DNA of 64,000 nucleotides from Hormiphora californensis (lineage: Eukaryota; Ctenophora; Tentaculata; Cydippida; Pleurobrachiidae): NCBI GenBank assembly GCA_020137815.1, contig CM035352.1, positions 89,575-153,574 on the forward strand, given 5' to 3'. The translations under genes were made by a program, and so were the position numbers. This document shows positions 34,241 to 55,630 of the stretch, piece after piece. The notes below the pieces were generated by a model that saw only the letters and a list, made by a program, of their open reading frames with translations, had not been told where the DNA came from and searched no databases. Within the stretch, counting starts at the first letter, position 1. Each line of letters begins with the position of its first letter.

Positions 34241-34496
34241 GATACATAGATAGATAGACCCGGGACATTTATTGCTTTTTTCACGATGCCATATCTCTAA
34301 AACGAAAAGAGCTAGAGACGTGCCCTTTGAAACTATAGTAGACCTAGACTATGTGACACTGTATACCGATTAGTGCAGTGGGGGCCTCGCAATGGGCCTC
34401 GCAAAATGCCATTTTTGGCTAAAAACTGAAAAAAGTTATTACTGCATTCTGGCACGCGCGGCTTTGGGGGGGATGGTCACCTTTGCGCTTGCCAGC

Positions 34497-34978
34497 GCAG
34501 TGATATATGGAATCGGTAACAGTAATGAGTATGCTCAGGCATTGGGACCCTGAGACGTAGTTTACGGCCACTAATAATCCTAGTGGACGCCCTCACTCAT
34601 CACACTCATTAATGAGATCATTGGTGCTATATGAATACCACGTATATAATATGCATTAGGGTTATCACGAAAAGCTGCATATCAGTGGCACCTGACTATC
34701 TGGAAATCAGGGTTTTTATATGAATACCACATATTATACACAGAAGGGATCATTATTAAAGCGGTGTATCAGTGGCACCTGACCATCTTGAGAACAGGTT
34801 TTTTTATGAATACCACATATACACAGAAGGAATCATTATTCAAACGGTGTAACAGTAGCACCTGACCATCTGGAAATCAGGGTTTTTTATGAATACCACG
34901 TATATGCAGTAGGAACAAAATCTTCTCTTGAATAAAAGAAGAAGAAGAAGTAAAGCAGAAGAAGGAACAGCTACAAAA
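34497..34978. repeat. Duplicated block with approximately 80-bp tandem units and a copied exon
   Basis: 34497-34900 closely matches 40195-40575: GGAATCGGTAACAGTAATG start, then units containing TGAATACCAC, AGTGGCACCTGACCATC and GAACAGG. Right after it, 34930-34978 repeats exon 2 of gene G (AATAAAAGAAGAAGAAG to CTACAAAAG) but runs into TAGGCCGG MITE sequence instead of a donor. Confidence 0.75.
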
Positions 34979-35019
34979 GTAGGCCGGAATGGCAACCTTT
35001 TTGCTTGCCAGCGCAGTGA

Positions 35020-38153
<3,134 letters not shown>

Positions 38154-38304
38154 TTCCTATTGTATGTCAGATAATGATTAAGTGCTTAAAAATCCATGGA
38201 AAACCGTTTAAATAGACTAGGAATAAATAAAACAAGCCGGTTTCAGTGGAAATAATTCTAAAAACCACGAGCATATAATGTTTAATTCCTCAAAATGTCT
38301 TCTC

Positions 38305-38525
38305 TTCAAAACAATAACTGCATTCAGGAGGGAGGGAGGGATGTTTTAACTCTCCTCTTATCTTGTGTGTGGGGTATAGTGAAAAAAGATCGGGACTAAA
38401 AAATTTTTCAGGTATTTTACTAATACCGATATTAGCAATTTACTGTCGCCTGTCATTGGCATGTTACAAGTTCATATCAGCATCTTTGTACCGCAAAGAA
38501 ACCAAGAAAATAGAGCGGAAACATC
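38305..38525 (+). pseudogene. Inverted partial copy of gene A last exon and intron
   Basis: The plus strand from about 38320 repeats the end of gene A intron 10 (GTTTTAACTCTCCTCTTATC) and then most of its last exon (38412-38523), with only about four mismatches in the roughly 115 bases I compared. The copy keeps the acceptor TTTTTCAG and the membrane-span codons, then diverges after GAGCGGAAACA. No other gene A exons are nearby, so it cannot encode the protein. Confidence 0.8.
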
Positions 38526-39286
38526 TTGTCAGCAATTGGTAGGCCCTTTGTGTGTGCCTACGGATCTGGAGGAGTGTGGAGTTAGAGAAAACATTAAAAT
38601 TAACATATTTAAAGCAAATAGGGAAATGCCGTATGACGTTTTTTTAACCATTATTATATGTGGCATGTTAGCACGTGCAGGTTTAGAGGTGGATGTCAAC
38701 AGTTCGACTGGTGATGTCAGTGCTCCTTAACCCAGATACCACCTCCCCGTAATTTGCCCGTAGGGCGAACGGGTTTACTAGTCCATATATAACTAGAAAA
38801 GTTAAACAAACAACAATGGTAACAATCAACTTACAACCCATTATGTTCTGTTACGTCCATCAGTAAAGTATCCTCCGTCTTCACTGTGCTTGTCAGGGGC
38901 ACCAGCATCTCCACCTGCGGGTCCCTTATATTCAGGCCTTCCAAATCAAGGACTTCCAAATCCGGGGTGGGGGGAGGGATGGTCAGGTTCCTGTGTGGGG
39001 GTACCGGGTATATCGGGCAATTTGAGGGAGATTGGGGTAACAAAGTATCATGGCATATGGACATGATCATAAAGTCGGGACACTTTTGCAAGGTTCAGTT
39101 AGTTGGCCATAATGGATGCTGATCCAATTCCAAAACATGCTAATATATTAGCATGTTTTGGAATTTGGAGTTACCAGTCGGCCTCGGTATATATAATACT
39201 CAGTAATCAGCCCACTAATCATTGAATATTGAGTAATTTGGAATGTTTGAGATTTAGTAAACTAATTTTGTCTCGAGATCACTTAC
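38526..39286. other. Intergenic or 3' part of gene H
   Basis: A minus frame at about 38826-39091 (YPVPPHRNLTIPPPTPDLEV..., acidic and proline-rich) could be a further exon of gene H, ending near a GGTT|GTAAGT donor. The splice join is not certain. A palindrome GCATGTTTTGGAATT / AATTCCAAAACATGC lies at 39125-39165. Confidence 0.35.
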
Positions 39287-39720
39287 GGTTGGTCCAGGAG
39301 GAGCATAACTGGGGTACTAGCAGCTCGGGGAGTAGCGGGGGTTCCAGTGGTTGACTTTCCAGCTTTACCACGGTTACCAGGTCGGCCAGGGGTATACGGT
39401 ACCACTCTTTTATTTTTGGCCGGCTTACCATGCTTGACCCAGCTGAAACGAGATTATATTTGGGATTGATGAGTGTTTCACAAACAGCTTTATCAATGAT
39501 CAATCAGCGAGGAGTCATGGAAATCGGAAAAGGGGAAATCAATTAACGAAATGTAATCATATGTCTCTTACCAACGTCTTTCGACGTGCCCAGGTTTGTC
39601 ACAGAACCAGCATTTCGGTTTCCCAGCCGGTGCGGCCGGTCGAGCGGCCTCTCTGTCCATCTTTATAACCGTAGCTAGTCCTTCCAGGTAAGTTTTCAAA
39701 AACATATGCTCGCCCATTGC
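39287..39720 (-). CDS. Gene H: CCHC zinc-knuckle protein (gag nucleocapsid-like), 2 exons seen
   Basis: Exon 39720-39572 follows CTTTAG; an ATG is at 39717. It ends in phase 2 inside the last Cys codon of a zinc knuckle. Exon 39442-39287 starts by completing that Cys. The motif is C-WF-C-DKPG-H-VERR-C (CX2CX4HX4C), the retroviral-type knuckle that binds nucleic acid. Downstream residues are basic and Gly/Pro-rich (KPAKNKRVVPYTPGRPGNRG). A donor CC|GTAAGT follows, so more exons are expected. The intron through the knuckle argues for a host gene or a spliced mobile gene, not a simple retrocopy. Upstream and downstream limits are unknown. Confidence 0.5.
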
Positions 39721-39751
39721 TAAAGATAGATATATGTAGTTAGTAACGACG

Positions 39752-39870
39752 TACAGTCGGACGTCCATATACTGGGATACTCTGGTGAAGGGGTTTTGCC
39801 CGGGAAATTGGGACAATAGAGAGGGGGTACTACACTGCACGTGCTGACGGAAAGAGGTTGTTAGGGGGTT
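39752..39870. repeat. CAGTCGGACGTCC segment shared with 34131-34240
   Basis: Direct repeat of about 105 bp (CAGTCGGACGTCCATATACT, AAGGGGTTTTGCCCGGGAAA, AGAGGGGGTACTACACTGCA). It begins like the pogo-like MITE end and may be a diverged member. Confidence 0.6.
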
Positions 39871-40194
39871 CGAGGGGGTATTTGGGGTATATACGAGGTG
39901 GGTTATACAACACTGGATAAGAAATGGTTGAGATAGTCACCCGGGGATTTAATGTAGGGTAGGATGAGGGCCTGGACTCTACCATACTGTATATAGTAAT
40001 ACAAAGAGCCAGCAGATGAAGGATTTTTTCTGAATATTAGGTGTGATACGAGGAGAAATCGGCGGATAAATGAGAACAATTTGGGGTATTCACGTGCAAG
40101 AGGTAGGTTATAAAATAGTGGATGATTTGCACACCCATGATCTTAAAACTGCGAGATGTATTATATGAATATATATATATATATTATATGGGGC

Positions 40195-40575
40195 ATATAT
40201 GGAATCGGTAACAGTAATGAGTATGCTCAGGCATTGGGACCCTGAGACGTAGTTTACGGCCACTAATAATCCTAGTGGACGCCCTCACTCATCACACTCA
40301 TTAATGAGATCATTGGTGCTATATGAATACCACGTATATAATATGCATTAGGGTTATCACGAAAAGCTGCATATCAGTGGCACCTGACCATCTTGAGAAC
40401 AGGTTTTTATATGAATACCACGTATACACAGAAGGGATCATTATTAAAGCGGTGTATCAGTGGCACCTGACCATCTTGAGAACAGGTTTTTTTATGAATA
40501 CCACATATACACAGAAGGAATCATTATTCAAACGGTGTAACAGTAGCACCTGACCATCTGGAAATCAGGGTTTTA
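40195..40575. repeat. Second copy of the 34497-34900 block
   Basis: Same start (GGAATCGGTAACAGTAATG) and three tandem units of about 80 bp. The two copies, in the same orientation, bracket gene D and gene H. Confidence 0.75.
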
Positions 40576-40584
40576 TATATATCT

Positions 40585-41047
40585 GTCGCATCATTTTCTG
40601 AATCTCCGCACAAAATACCAACATGCAAAGAAGTGCTTGCTGCTCAGTTTGTTTTGATGTTAGTGACTTGAAACACAGTACATCGTTTAGAGAAGTTAAT
40701 TGTCGATGTCTAGGTCTACCCCATTGATTTCGATACCCTGATTGACAACCGTATCTTTTCTAATGTTGGATAAAGTGCACAAATTGAGCATAATTGGGTC
40801 TAATTGACTAAATTAGTAATTAACTACAATTTTTCTCCTGTAGGTTGTTATGTTGAAAGAAGGGTTAGAACATAATATGTTCTAACCCTTCTTTACATGC
40901 GCACGAAACACAGTTTAGCTAGGCAGGCTGTAGGGTGTACGATGTACTTTGTTTTAAGTCAAACAAACTGAGAAGCAAGCAATTCTTTGCATGTTGGTAT
41001 TTTGTGCTAGTCGTTTGTGCAGAGATTTTGAAAATGATGCGACACTG
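40585..41047. mobile_element. MITE-like inverted repeat just 3' of gene E
   Basis: GTCGCATCATTTTCTGAATCTC at the left and GAGATTTTGAAAATGATGCGAC at the right (shortened matches), plus inner arms around AACATGCAAAGAA. The centre holds a perfect palindrome AGAAGGGTTAGAACATA / TATGTTCTAACCCTTCT. No ORF. Confidence 0.7.
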
Positions 41048-41128
41048 CTGACAGATCCTGTTTTTAAAAAAAACCAGGTCGAATCCTAGGAAATAGGAAG
41101 TACGACTGTTAAAGGAGCAAAGGTTAGC

Positions 41129-48313
<7,185 letters not shown>

Positions 48314-48831
48314 ATAATATATTTTCCAACTGAAAATGATGAATCAAGCTTTTTGAAACGTTAACCTCAATATTTGAGGAACTAGGGCCTAAATCAATCA
48401 TTTTTTGACCCTCGGAACCCCCGCCCCCTCTGGCCTTAATGAATGCCTGCGTTAGGAGTGAGGTACAATATTAACTAGTTTCAAATGTTCAACGGGAACT
48501 GACAACCTAAGTGGGCTTCGTGGCTTGCCAAGTTAGGCTGTTATTAAAATAATAGAGTTGAACAAAACAATTCATGGCAATACTACTTAATCAGTCAAGA
48601 CATACATTCACGTGACTACGTGGCTGAATTGATCTCTAGGTAATTCAAGTTAAGTGACTCCGTTCCCGGCTCGTATTTCCCTTAATAAGATAATGCCACC
48701 AGGTCGAATAGAAGTATCATTGCATTAGAGACAGCAATGTTGATGAACTAGAAGCTGCACCTTGATCCAGGTCGAATTATCTCCGACAGTTGCTCTACTC
48801 TAAATGAGTAACACCTTGTTTACCCCTGTAG
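48314..48831. promoter_or_regulatory. Divergent promoter interval between gene E and the cyclin gene
   Basis: About 520 bp separate the gene E start codon from the first visible cyclin exon on the opposite strand. The upstream cyclin exon with its start codon must lie here or be missed. No clear TATA box stands out. A GCCAAGTTAGGCTG string near 48530 resembles one at 4905. Confidence 0.4.
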
Positions 48832-50327
48832 TTTGCCCAATCACAAACTGAGACGTTATTCCAACCTCGTGTGGTTGTCAATCATCATAATTCAACCCAT
48901 GAAAGTATATCATGGTGCATAATTCAATGTATTCCAGATAAAATTTTCATATCAAGAATTGATCAGGCACATATAAGTGACTCAGCACAGGGACATGGAC
49001 AGGGATTAGATATTAGAGAACCAACTCGAATTATTTTCCAGTTACAACCTCAAGCTGGAACTTCTACTGCAGGAACTTCTACTGCGAGATCGGAACCAGA
49101 AAGGTATCTTGTTCGAACAAAGAACATGTTTTTCATTATTTTCTCTATTTTTCATTACTAGCGCACCCATTGGGTGCGCCTCAAGTAAGGGCTTTTTGAT
49201 AACCCAGCCGGCTTCGCCGGGTGGTTCTTTTCGCCCCTTTCCACGTCAATAACATGGTTGCCATGGCAACTGAATTGGTAACTATGGGGACTGGCATGTT
49301 AAAAGTCATTCGAAAATATTAACAAACTTCCACTGGAAGTTCCAAAAGTGTAAATGGCAGCTTTACAGCTTTGGGTACATGAAATGTTTTATGAAGGAGC
49401 AGTCTGTCGCTTGGATACCGCTGAACGAACGACTTCGACGACGTTCATCTCCAAATTATAATAGAGACTAGCGCACCCATTGGGTGCGCCTCAAGTAAGG
49501 GCTTTTTGATAACCCACCCGGCCTTGCCGGGTGGTTCTTTTCGCCCTTTCAACGTCAATAACACGGTTGCCATGGCAACTGAATTGGTAACTATGAGGAC
49601 TGGCCTGTTAAAAGTCTCTCGAAATATTAAGAAACTTCCACTGGAACTTTAGAAAGTGTGAATAACAGCTTTACAACTTTCGTCATATGAAGTGTTTTAT
49701 GAAGGAGCAGCCTGTCGCGTAGATACCGCTGAACGAACGACCATCACGACGTTCATCTCCAACTTATAATAGAGATTTTCTCTATTCTGAAATCTGTTGT
49801 GTATATATTATATATGTGGGACAGTCGACGTCTGAGTGAGATAATCTCACTCAGACATCACAGAATTTATCCTAAGTGTACAATCTTTTTACAAAAATTA
49901 GAGTTGCTATATAAACTAGAGCATCTCTATCTCTAGCTTATGTAGCAACTCTATTTTTGTATAATATATTGTACACTTAGGAGAAATTCTGTGATGTCTG
50001 AGTGAGATTATCTCGCTCAGACGTGGACTGTCCCATGTACATGGCCGAAGGTTTGCAGCACAATCATTTACAGGTCAGATGATACATACGATGAGGATTT
50101 TATTTTGTTGATGATTCATCAGGAGCAGGATCACCAGTTACCACCGTTTCATTCGGGCCAGAAGAAGACTGTTCATTGGATATATCAGGTTCTTTTCGCC
50201 CACTTCAAAAATTTCAATCACCATCGACCATCCACCCCAAAGTATGTATCACTAGTCACTACGCTGGCTAGCTTTTCCAGTCGCAAGTTATGACACCACC
50301 CCAAAACAGAGAATTTCGTGTGGGGAG

Positions 50328-50360
<33 letters not shown>

Positions 50361-53300
50361 TGGTATTATGGTATAAACGATTTCCTGTTGGAGATATATG
50401 TATATATAAATCGGGGGTCCCTAAATCGGGGTCCGACTGTATATATATATATATATATATCCAATAGGAAATCGTTTGGGGCATGCATTAATTAAGGTTA
50501 AGGAAAATCGTTAGGTCAAAAACTTGAGAATGCAATAAGTTCATTTCTTGACTACCATGGCCTTTAAAACTTTCCACACGCTTAGTGCTTCATAGGCCTA
50601 ATAGTCTGCTGTCTGTCATAGTAAAAGTAAAGGCCCACGCAAACATAGAGGGAAACGAAAGAGTGATAAATAAGCAAAGAAAAGTATCAAAGAAAGTACC
50701 AGCTTGACAATCAATACAAACCATGAGAAGCCTGACACTAGCCTAACTAGACTAACTAGACTAACTAGACTAACGATCTAAGAAGTGCCCTCTATATCCA
50801 TAAACTGAAACTGCGAAGGAATGCTGTTTATTTTCACAAGCGGAGTCACGATTACTGAGAACTCACATGGTTGCCCGATATCTCGTAAATGAGTAACTCA
50901 ATTACGAGATATCGGGCAACCGTGGCCACTAGATATCGGTTGGCCGACAAAGATATAGAGAGAGAGAAGGAGAGATAGAACAAGGGTTGTATGGAGAATG
51001 GTTTTGCAGCAGGGCTGTAGCAAAGCCTAATGGGTTAAAGTGATGGGAGTCAGGCACAATAACATAGCATGTATCGGCATCAAACGTCCGGCAAAGGTAT
51101 CTAGATAAACAATGGGAGGTTAAAGTAAGAGTGGCGCACAGTGTTAAACTATCTACTGCAGTCGGACAACGATTTACCAGCCCTTGATTTACCAGAACTC
51201 CTATTGATTTTACTGGGAAGAACTATTTTAGGTATACTTACAAAGGCAAAGAAATAAATACACAGCTAAGGGGCCCTGAAATCTAGATAGAAGGCTAGTA
51301 AAATACTGCAAAAGCCTCGTCACGGTAATTGAAGTACTAAAGAGAGGGGGTAGAAAATACCTGGTGGACTGGGCGGCTATATATATTATTTTCCCCGATA
51401 TAGAAATTTACTGCACCGATACCGATATATACCGAGCAAGATCCCGGTAAATCGGTGTCCAACTGTTACTTTTTCTAGGTCTGTTATTTATTAAGCGAAG
51501 AGTTAAGGGTTACGGAGACAGCAATACGGATTCTTGGCCGCCATATTGCAGAACGAGAAGTAAAAGACTCCCAGATGCAGTTGCTAGCCATAACGTCTAT
51601 TTTCCTAGCAACCAAACTGATGGTAATGTACTCTAATGGATTTATCGATATCGACCCGGCCCACTTTATTTTTATTGGCAGAAGAGAAACAGAAATAGAG
51701 AGTAAAAGAACTCTCCCTGTTGATATGTGATGGTTCTCTATTCCACCGTAGCCTAGGGTCTCACGTGCAACAGATACCATTAGGCCGCTGTCACTCAACT
51801 CTTGAATAATGTACTCTAATGGATTTATCGATATCGACCCGGCCCACTTTATTTTTATTGGCATAAGAGAAACAGAAATAGAGAATAAAAGAAGTCTCCC
51901 TGTTGATATGTGATGGTTCTCTATTCCACCGTAGGCTATAGGGTGCAACAGATACTATTAGGCCGCTGTCACTCAACTCTTGAGCAATACCTATTATGTT
52001 AGACTGAAAATATGTTAATGTTCCAGGATTATCCGCCACTTCCATTGGCCGCTATTCTTGGACTGTCGCCAAAAGAGTACAAGCCGGCTACAGTATTGAA
52101 AATGGAACGAATAGTGTGCCATAGCCTCAAGTACTCACTCCTGACACCGCTGACTACGACAATATGCCAAAGCTACGAAGAGATACTACGACCGGATGTC
52201 AGACAATCGGCTCTCACAAGGTAACTCTATAATGATAAATTGATTAACTCGCTGCATCTCGTCTCTTGAACTATTAAAAATGCAGATCCACCAAGCTTGG
52301 TCACATGTCAAATACATTCCTTTGGAGGGGTCCTCTAATCCTGCTGTTCCCTCATGGCCCCTTCAACCTTGTGAACTTTAGAGTGTTTCTCTTGTTTAAC
52401 ACATGTCCCTGTTTCATTACTGTTTTGGTAATGGTGGTGTAAGATCTTACACAAGTTTATTACCAAATTGTTACAGTCATACTGTGGGATATGAGACAAA
52501 CCCATGATCCCCATACCACTAAGTCCACCCCTTCCACTTCTTAGTTCAGTTCCAGAAGTAGATATGACCTGGTGCTTATTCACGTGTTGAGAGAACCGTG
52601 AACTGGTAGCTTGTGTTCTCAGGAAAGAACAAGTGTGAAGAAAACAGGTAGCGAAGTCGCACTGGTTTAGTTCTTTTGTCTTGTTACTTTTCCACTCACC
52701 TGTAAAGAAGAGAGAACCGGGCTGTTAGTTCATGTGAGCATTATAAAAGGGGGGGGGGGTGCTGAAGTTGAAGTTTCCTACCCATTTTAGTTTTTGAAGT
52801 CGACTTCAAAAACTTCAGCCGCCCCCCCCCCCTTATAAACGGTCACTGTTGAGTGTCGGAGACGCAGAAACGAGTGGTAGTACCGGGTCCGAGTTAAAGG
52901 GAAAATGTGCTGCCGATTGTTGACAGTTGGCGCCAGCTGTCGGCACAGCAGACCCGGAAAACTTCGGAGCAGGTGAAGCACGGTTCCAAGCTTGGTAGAG
53001 TAGACAGTCACGTGGTGTGTTGTGTCCCAAACTTCTTACTTTGATGTTCATACCGTGTTATTTTATTGTCTTCGAGTTGGTCCTCTAAGATCCATCACCC
53101 CCGAGTTCATCCTTCCCTACTGTCGTTTTACGTGCATGTGCCCACCAGTCCAGTAGAACCCCCAGTACTCACAGCCCACGAACCCCCAGTCTGAGCTCCC
53201 AATAGGGCTACCCCCTGTCATACTAGCATCTCCAGGGTACCCGAAGCTCACAATACCTCATCGCCCTTTTGGGTTCCCGCTTTTACATTTATCCAGGTAC

Positions 53301-53752
53301 CCCTAGGTGTGGCAATGCTTCCGGAATTAGGGAATCTTATCAGTGAGAGAGAGACAGAGAGACAGAGAGACACTCAGTCAGCGAGTGTTTTGGCCGGTTT
53401 AGAATGAGTTCCCCCACCCCTTTTATTCTAATTCGAACATTTGCGGTTTCTCATACTAAACTATCTTGTTTGTTATAGGTACGCATTGCAACTCTTTATA
53501 CAGAGTCCGGAGAACTTCTTCGCCGAGCCGCCATCAAAGGTAGCAGCAGCGGCCTGCTTGTTTACATTCAAGAAGACGGGGATCCCGGACGTACCTGTAC
53601 CAGGGTACCGTGGGGTGGAGCTGCTCCCATTGGTGGAAGCCATGGACAACGCGATGCGGGAGGCTCCGGTAAAGTACCCAGATTTGTTTGTGAAATTCTC
53701 TGGCGGGAATTTCTATCGGGTGACTGAGCTGACTACTAGAGATTTAACTTGA
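48832..53752 (+). CDS. Gene F: cyclin (A/B-like), 5' exon not found
   Basis: Five exons: 48832-49103, 50074-50188, 51479-51622, 52027-52220 and 53479-53752 (stop TGA). Phases agree and the sum is 999 nt. The first exon is Ser/Thr/Gln-rich linker. The cyclin box follows: DDTYDEDF...VHWIYQ, then LRVTETAIRILGRHI and QLLAITSIFLATKL (helices around the kinase-binding face). Next is SPKEYKPATVLKMER, equal to the usual VLxME segment. The second fold has YALQLFI and PPSKVAAAACLF, like the PSxIAAAA of A/B cyclins. The product would bind and activate a cyclin-dependent kinase. The donor CAG|GTTCTT of the second exon is weak but keeps frame and homology; GTATGT at 50242 is an alternative that would break frame. 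No start codon is visible, so an upstream exon exists. Confidence 0.8.
49158..49775 (+). mobile_element. Dimer of the 310-bp structured unit with 11-bp target duplication
   Basis: Two head-to-tail units (49158-49467 and 49468-49775), similar to 33-347. The insertion is framed by TTTTCTCTATT at 49139-49149 and 49776-49786. Each unit keeps the hairpins and the X-box GTTGCCATGGCAAC (49257-49270, 49566-49579). It lies in the first intron of the cyclin gene. No ORF. Confidence 0.8.
49818..50034. mobile_element. MITE with GGGACAGTC inverted ends
   Basis: A near-perfect 217-bp hairpin: GGGACAGTC and CGTCTGAGTGAGAT at the left, the complement ending GACTGTCCC at the right. It directly follows the dimer in the same cyclin intron. 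Confidence 0.8.
50869..50923. repeat. Short hairpin
   Basis: GGTTGCCCGATATCTCGTAA faces TTACGAGATATCGGGCAACC around ATGAGTAACTCAA. In the second cyclin intron. Confidence 0.8.
51159..51466. mobile_element. Diverged pogo/Tigger-like MITE, cyclin intron 2
   Basis: CAGTCGGACAACGATTTACC at the left and GGTAAATCGGTGTCCAACTG at the right. It ends only 12 bp before the next cyclin exon. A lone right end of the same family is at 50410-50440. Confidence 0.6.
51625..51985. repeat. 180-bp tandem duplication in cyclin intron 3
   Basis: 51625-51803 and 51806-51985 are near-identical direct copies (AATGTACTCTAATGGATTTA to GGCCGCTGTCACTCAACTCT). They fill almost all of the intron between two cyclin exons. 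Confidence 0.9.
52747..52838. repeat. Poly-G/poly-C hairpin
   Basis: TATAAAAGGGGGGGGGG...TGAAGTTGAAGTTTCC faces GACTTCAAAAACTTCAG...CCCCCCCCCCTTATA. In the last cyclin intron. No gene. Confidence 0.75.
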
Positions 53753-55630
53753 CAGATGTAAGTAATATTGTGTTCATTAACCGATCATATTGATGAATAT
53801 CATTTGGATTAGTAACGGCTCACCATGAAGCGCCTAGATAAATGTTACCACCAATAACCCGCACCAATAACCCCCACCCCTCTTCATTTCAGTTCGTCTA
53901 GGACAGTGGACACTGGACACTCTTTGTTGGACACACATTTTTTGGATCGAATAATTTTTTGATCGGATCACATCGTGGTAGAAATGGAATGAAAGAGAGA
54001 CATGAAATATGCATAGTATGAGTAGCAAAACTGACCGTTCCATGAGGTGTTTTAGGATGTTCTCAATTCTTACTCGGTGATATTAAAAACACAAATCTTA
54101 GGTATCCATTGCTATATATTACAGCGGATGGAAATTGGAAAATCAGTTTTGAATACATAGAAATCATAAATATATTCCCCCCCCCCAAAAGTGTCTTTTT
54201 TGCTAATATACAGTCGGTTCCCGATTTACCGCGATGCTCGGGGGAAAGATATTGCCTGATAATTCAGGGTGCCCGGGTCAAATAATGTTAATTTCTTATC
54301 CCGGCTCGGGTATATATCAACGACCGGTAAATTGGGGTCCGACTGTAACTTAATAAATAGTTCTTTGTCCATCACAATCTTTTAACACTTATTTCCAGGT
54401 ACTGCTCATTCAGTCGAACAATGCCGTGTAAACTGTCCTCTATCAAGAATTATGAAGCTCCCATCATCCGGTGTAGGCTTTTTCCTGACAGAGGTATGGT
54501 ATAATGTTAATTAATAATCAGGTCATTATCAGGTCATCACAACACTTTAGGTTGTGACAAACAATATGTTTTTCAATTTGTATCCTGCTCCCTCTACACC
54601 CGGTCGAGCACTTTCGTGGCCGTCGCCGCCCCGTATTGTATATTTTACAGTATAAATCCTTAACCCATTCTCTCTTCACTCTAATTTAAAATTATATCTC
54701 TCTCACCTAGTTTGATTCGGTCCTGACCAAGATGTTTACGTTGGTACATATTTGTCCTTTTCCTTCTCATACCAAGTTTCGACTAATGCCATGTGAACTG
54801 TCCTTCATCCCGTTCCTGAAAATGAGGTATGTTAACAAGATTTAAGTAATAATGTTTAAGGGATCATCAATTCAGCCCTAAATTACAAATTGGCTTAATT
54901 CAGTTTTCAGATGGTGAAATGAACATGGTGGCCACTTATGTCACACTTATACCCTAAGATTTAGTCGGGGCGCGCGCGGTTGTTTTTAAAATAAAAGTTA
55001 AAACGTGTCAGCAGTTCGTGGCGTGGTGTGTGTGTGCGCGTCTTAGCAACCCCTGAACTTAGTGTGACAGCGGGCCTAGCCCCTACGGGGCTTGCCCGCT
55101 TCGCGGGCAAAACACATTATCACTCAGACTGCATTTAACTGTTTAGTACTAGCCTATTGTACCGTCTTCATAGTGAAGTGCAATTTCGGGTCGAAAAAGT
55201 CAATTTTGTAACAAAGTCATATCTTAACTGTTTTTAATCGAATAAATTGTTGCATTAATGTTGTCGATACAGTTATCCGCTTATTACTACTTACTTTTAT
55301 TAAGTTTTTTGGCCAAAATCGAGCCAATATAGCGTTTTTTTGGTCAATTTTGGACATATATGACTAAAAAATCCCAAAAATTTTTATGCATAAATGACCT
55401 CAGACAGTGCTTGGCATCTGAAGATAACTTTCAGCTCTTTAAATGAAGTCAAACAGGTCAAAAATCACTTAGATTGGCATAAATGGTGATTTGGCCAAAT
55501 TTGGCTGGCAGATCAGCATTGGTGTTAAGCTGAGCACTAACAATATGATTCTTTATTGGTTAGAAATGATCGAATTCCGTTCAAATCATTCATACTCCGT
55601 ACAACAAAACCCTGGTTAGAAAGTATCGAA
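53753..55630. other. Intergenic, repeat-bearing
   Basis: No gene is supported. It contains a pogo-like MITE (54211-54345), poly-C at 54176-54186, and a GC-rich GCGGGCCTAGCCCC...CCCGCTTCGCGGGC hairpin zone near 55075-55105. The TTTGGTCAATTTTGGACAT string near 55347 is shared with 23420. Confidence 0.45.
54211..54345. mobile_element. pogo/Tigger-like MITE
   Basis: TA-CAGTCGGTTCCCGATTTACC to GGTAAATTGGGGTCCGACTG-TA, 135 bp. The middle shares GGGTCAAATAATGTTAATTT with the copy at 46953-47117. Confidence 0.75.
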
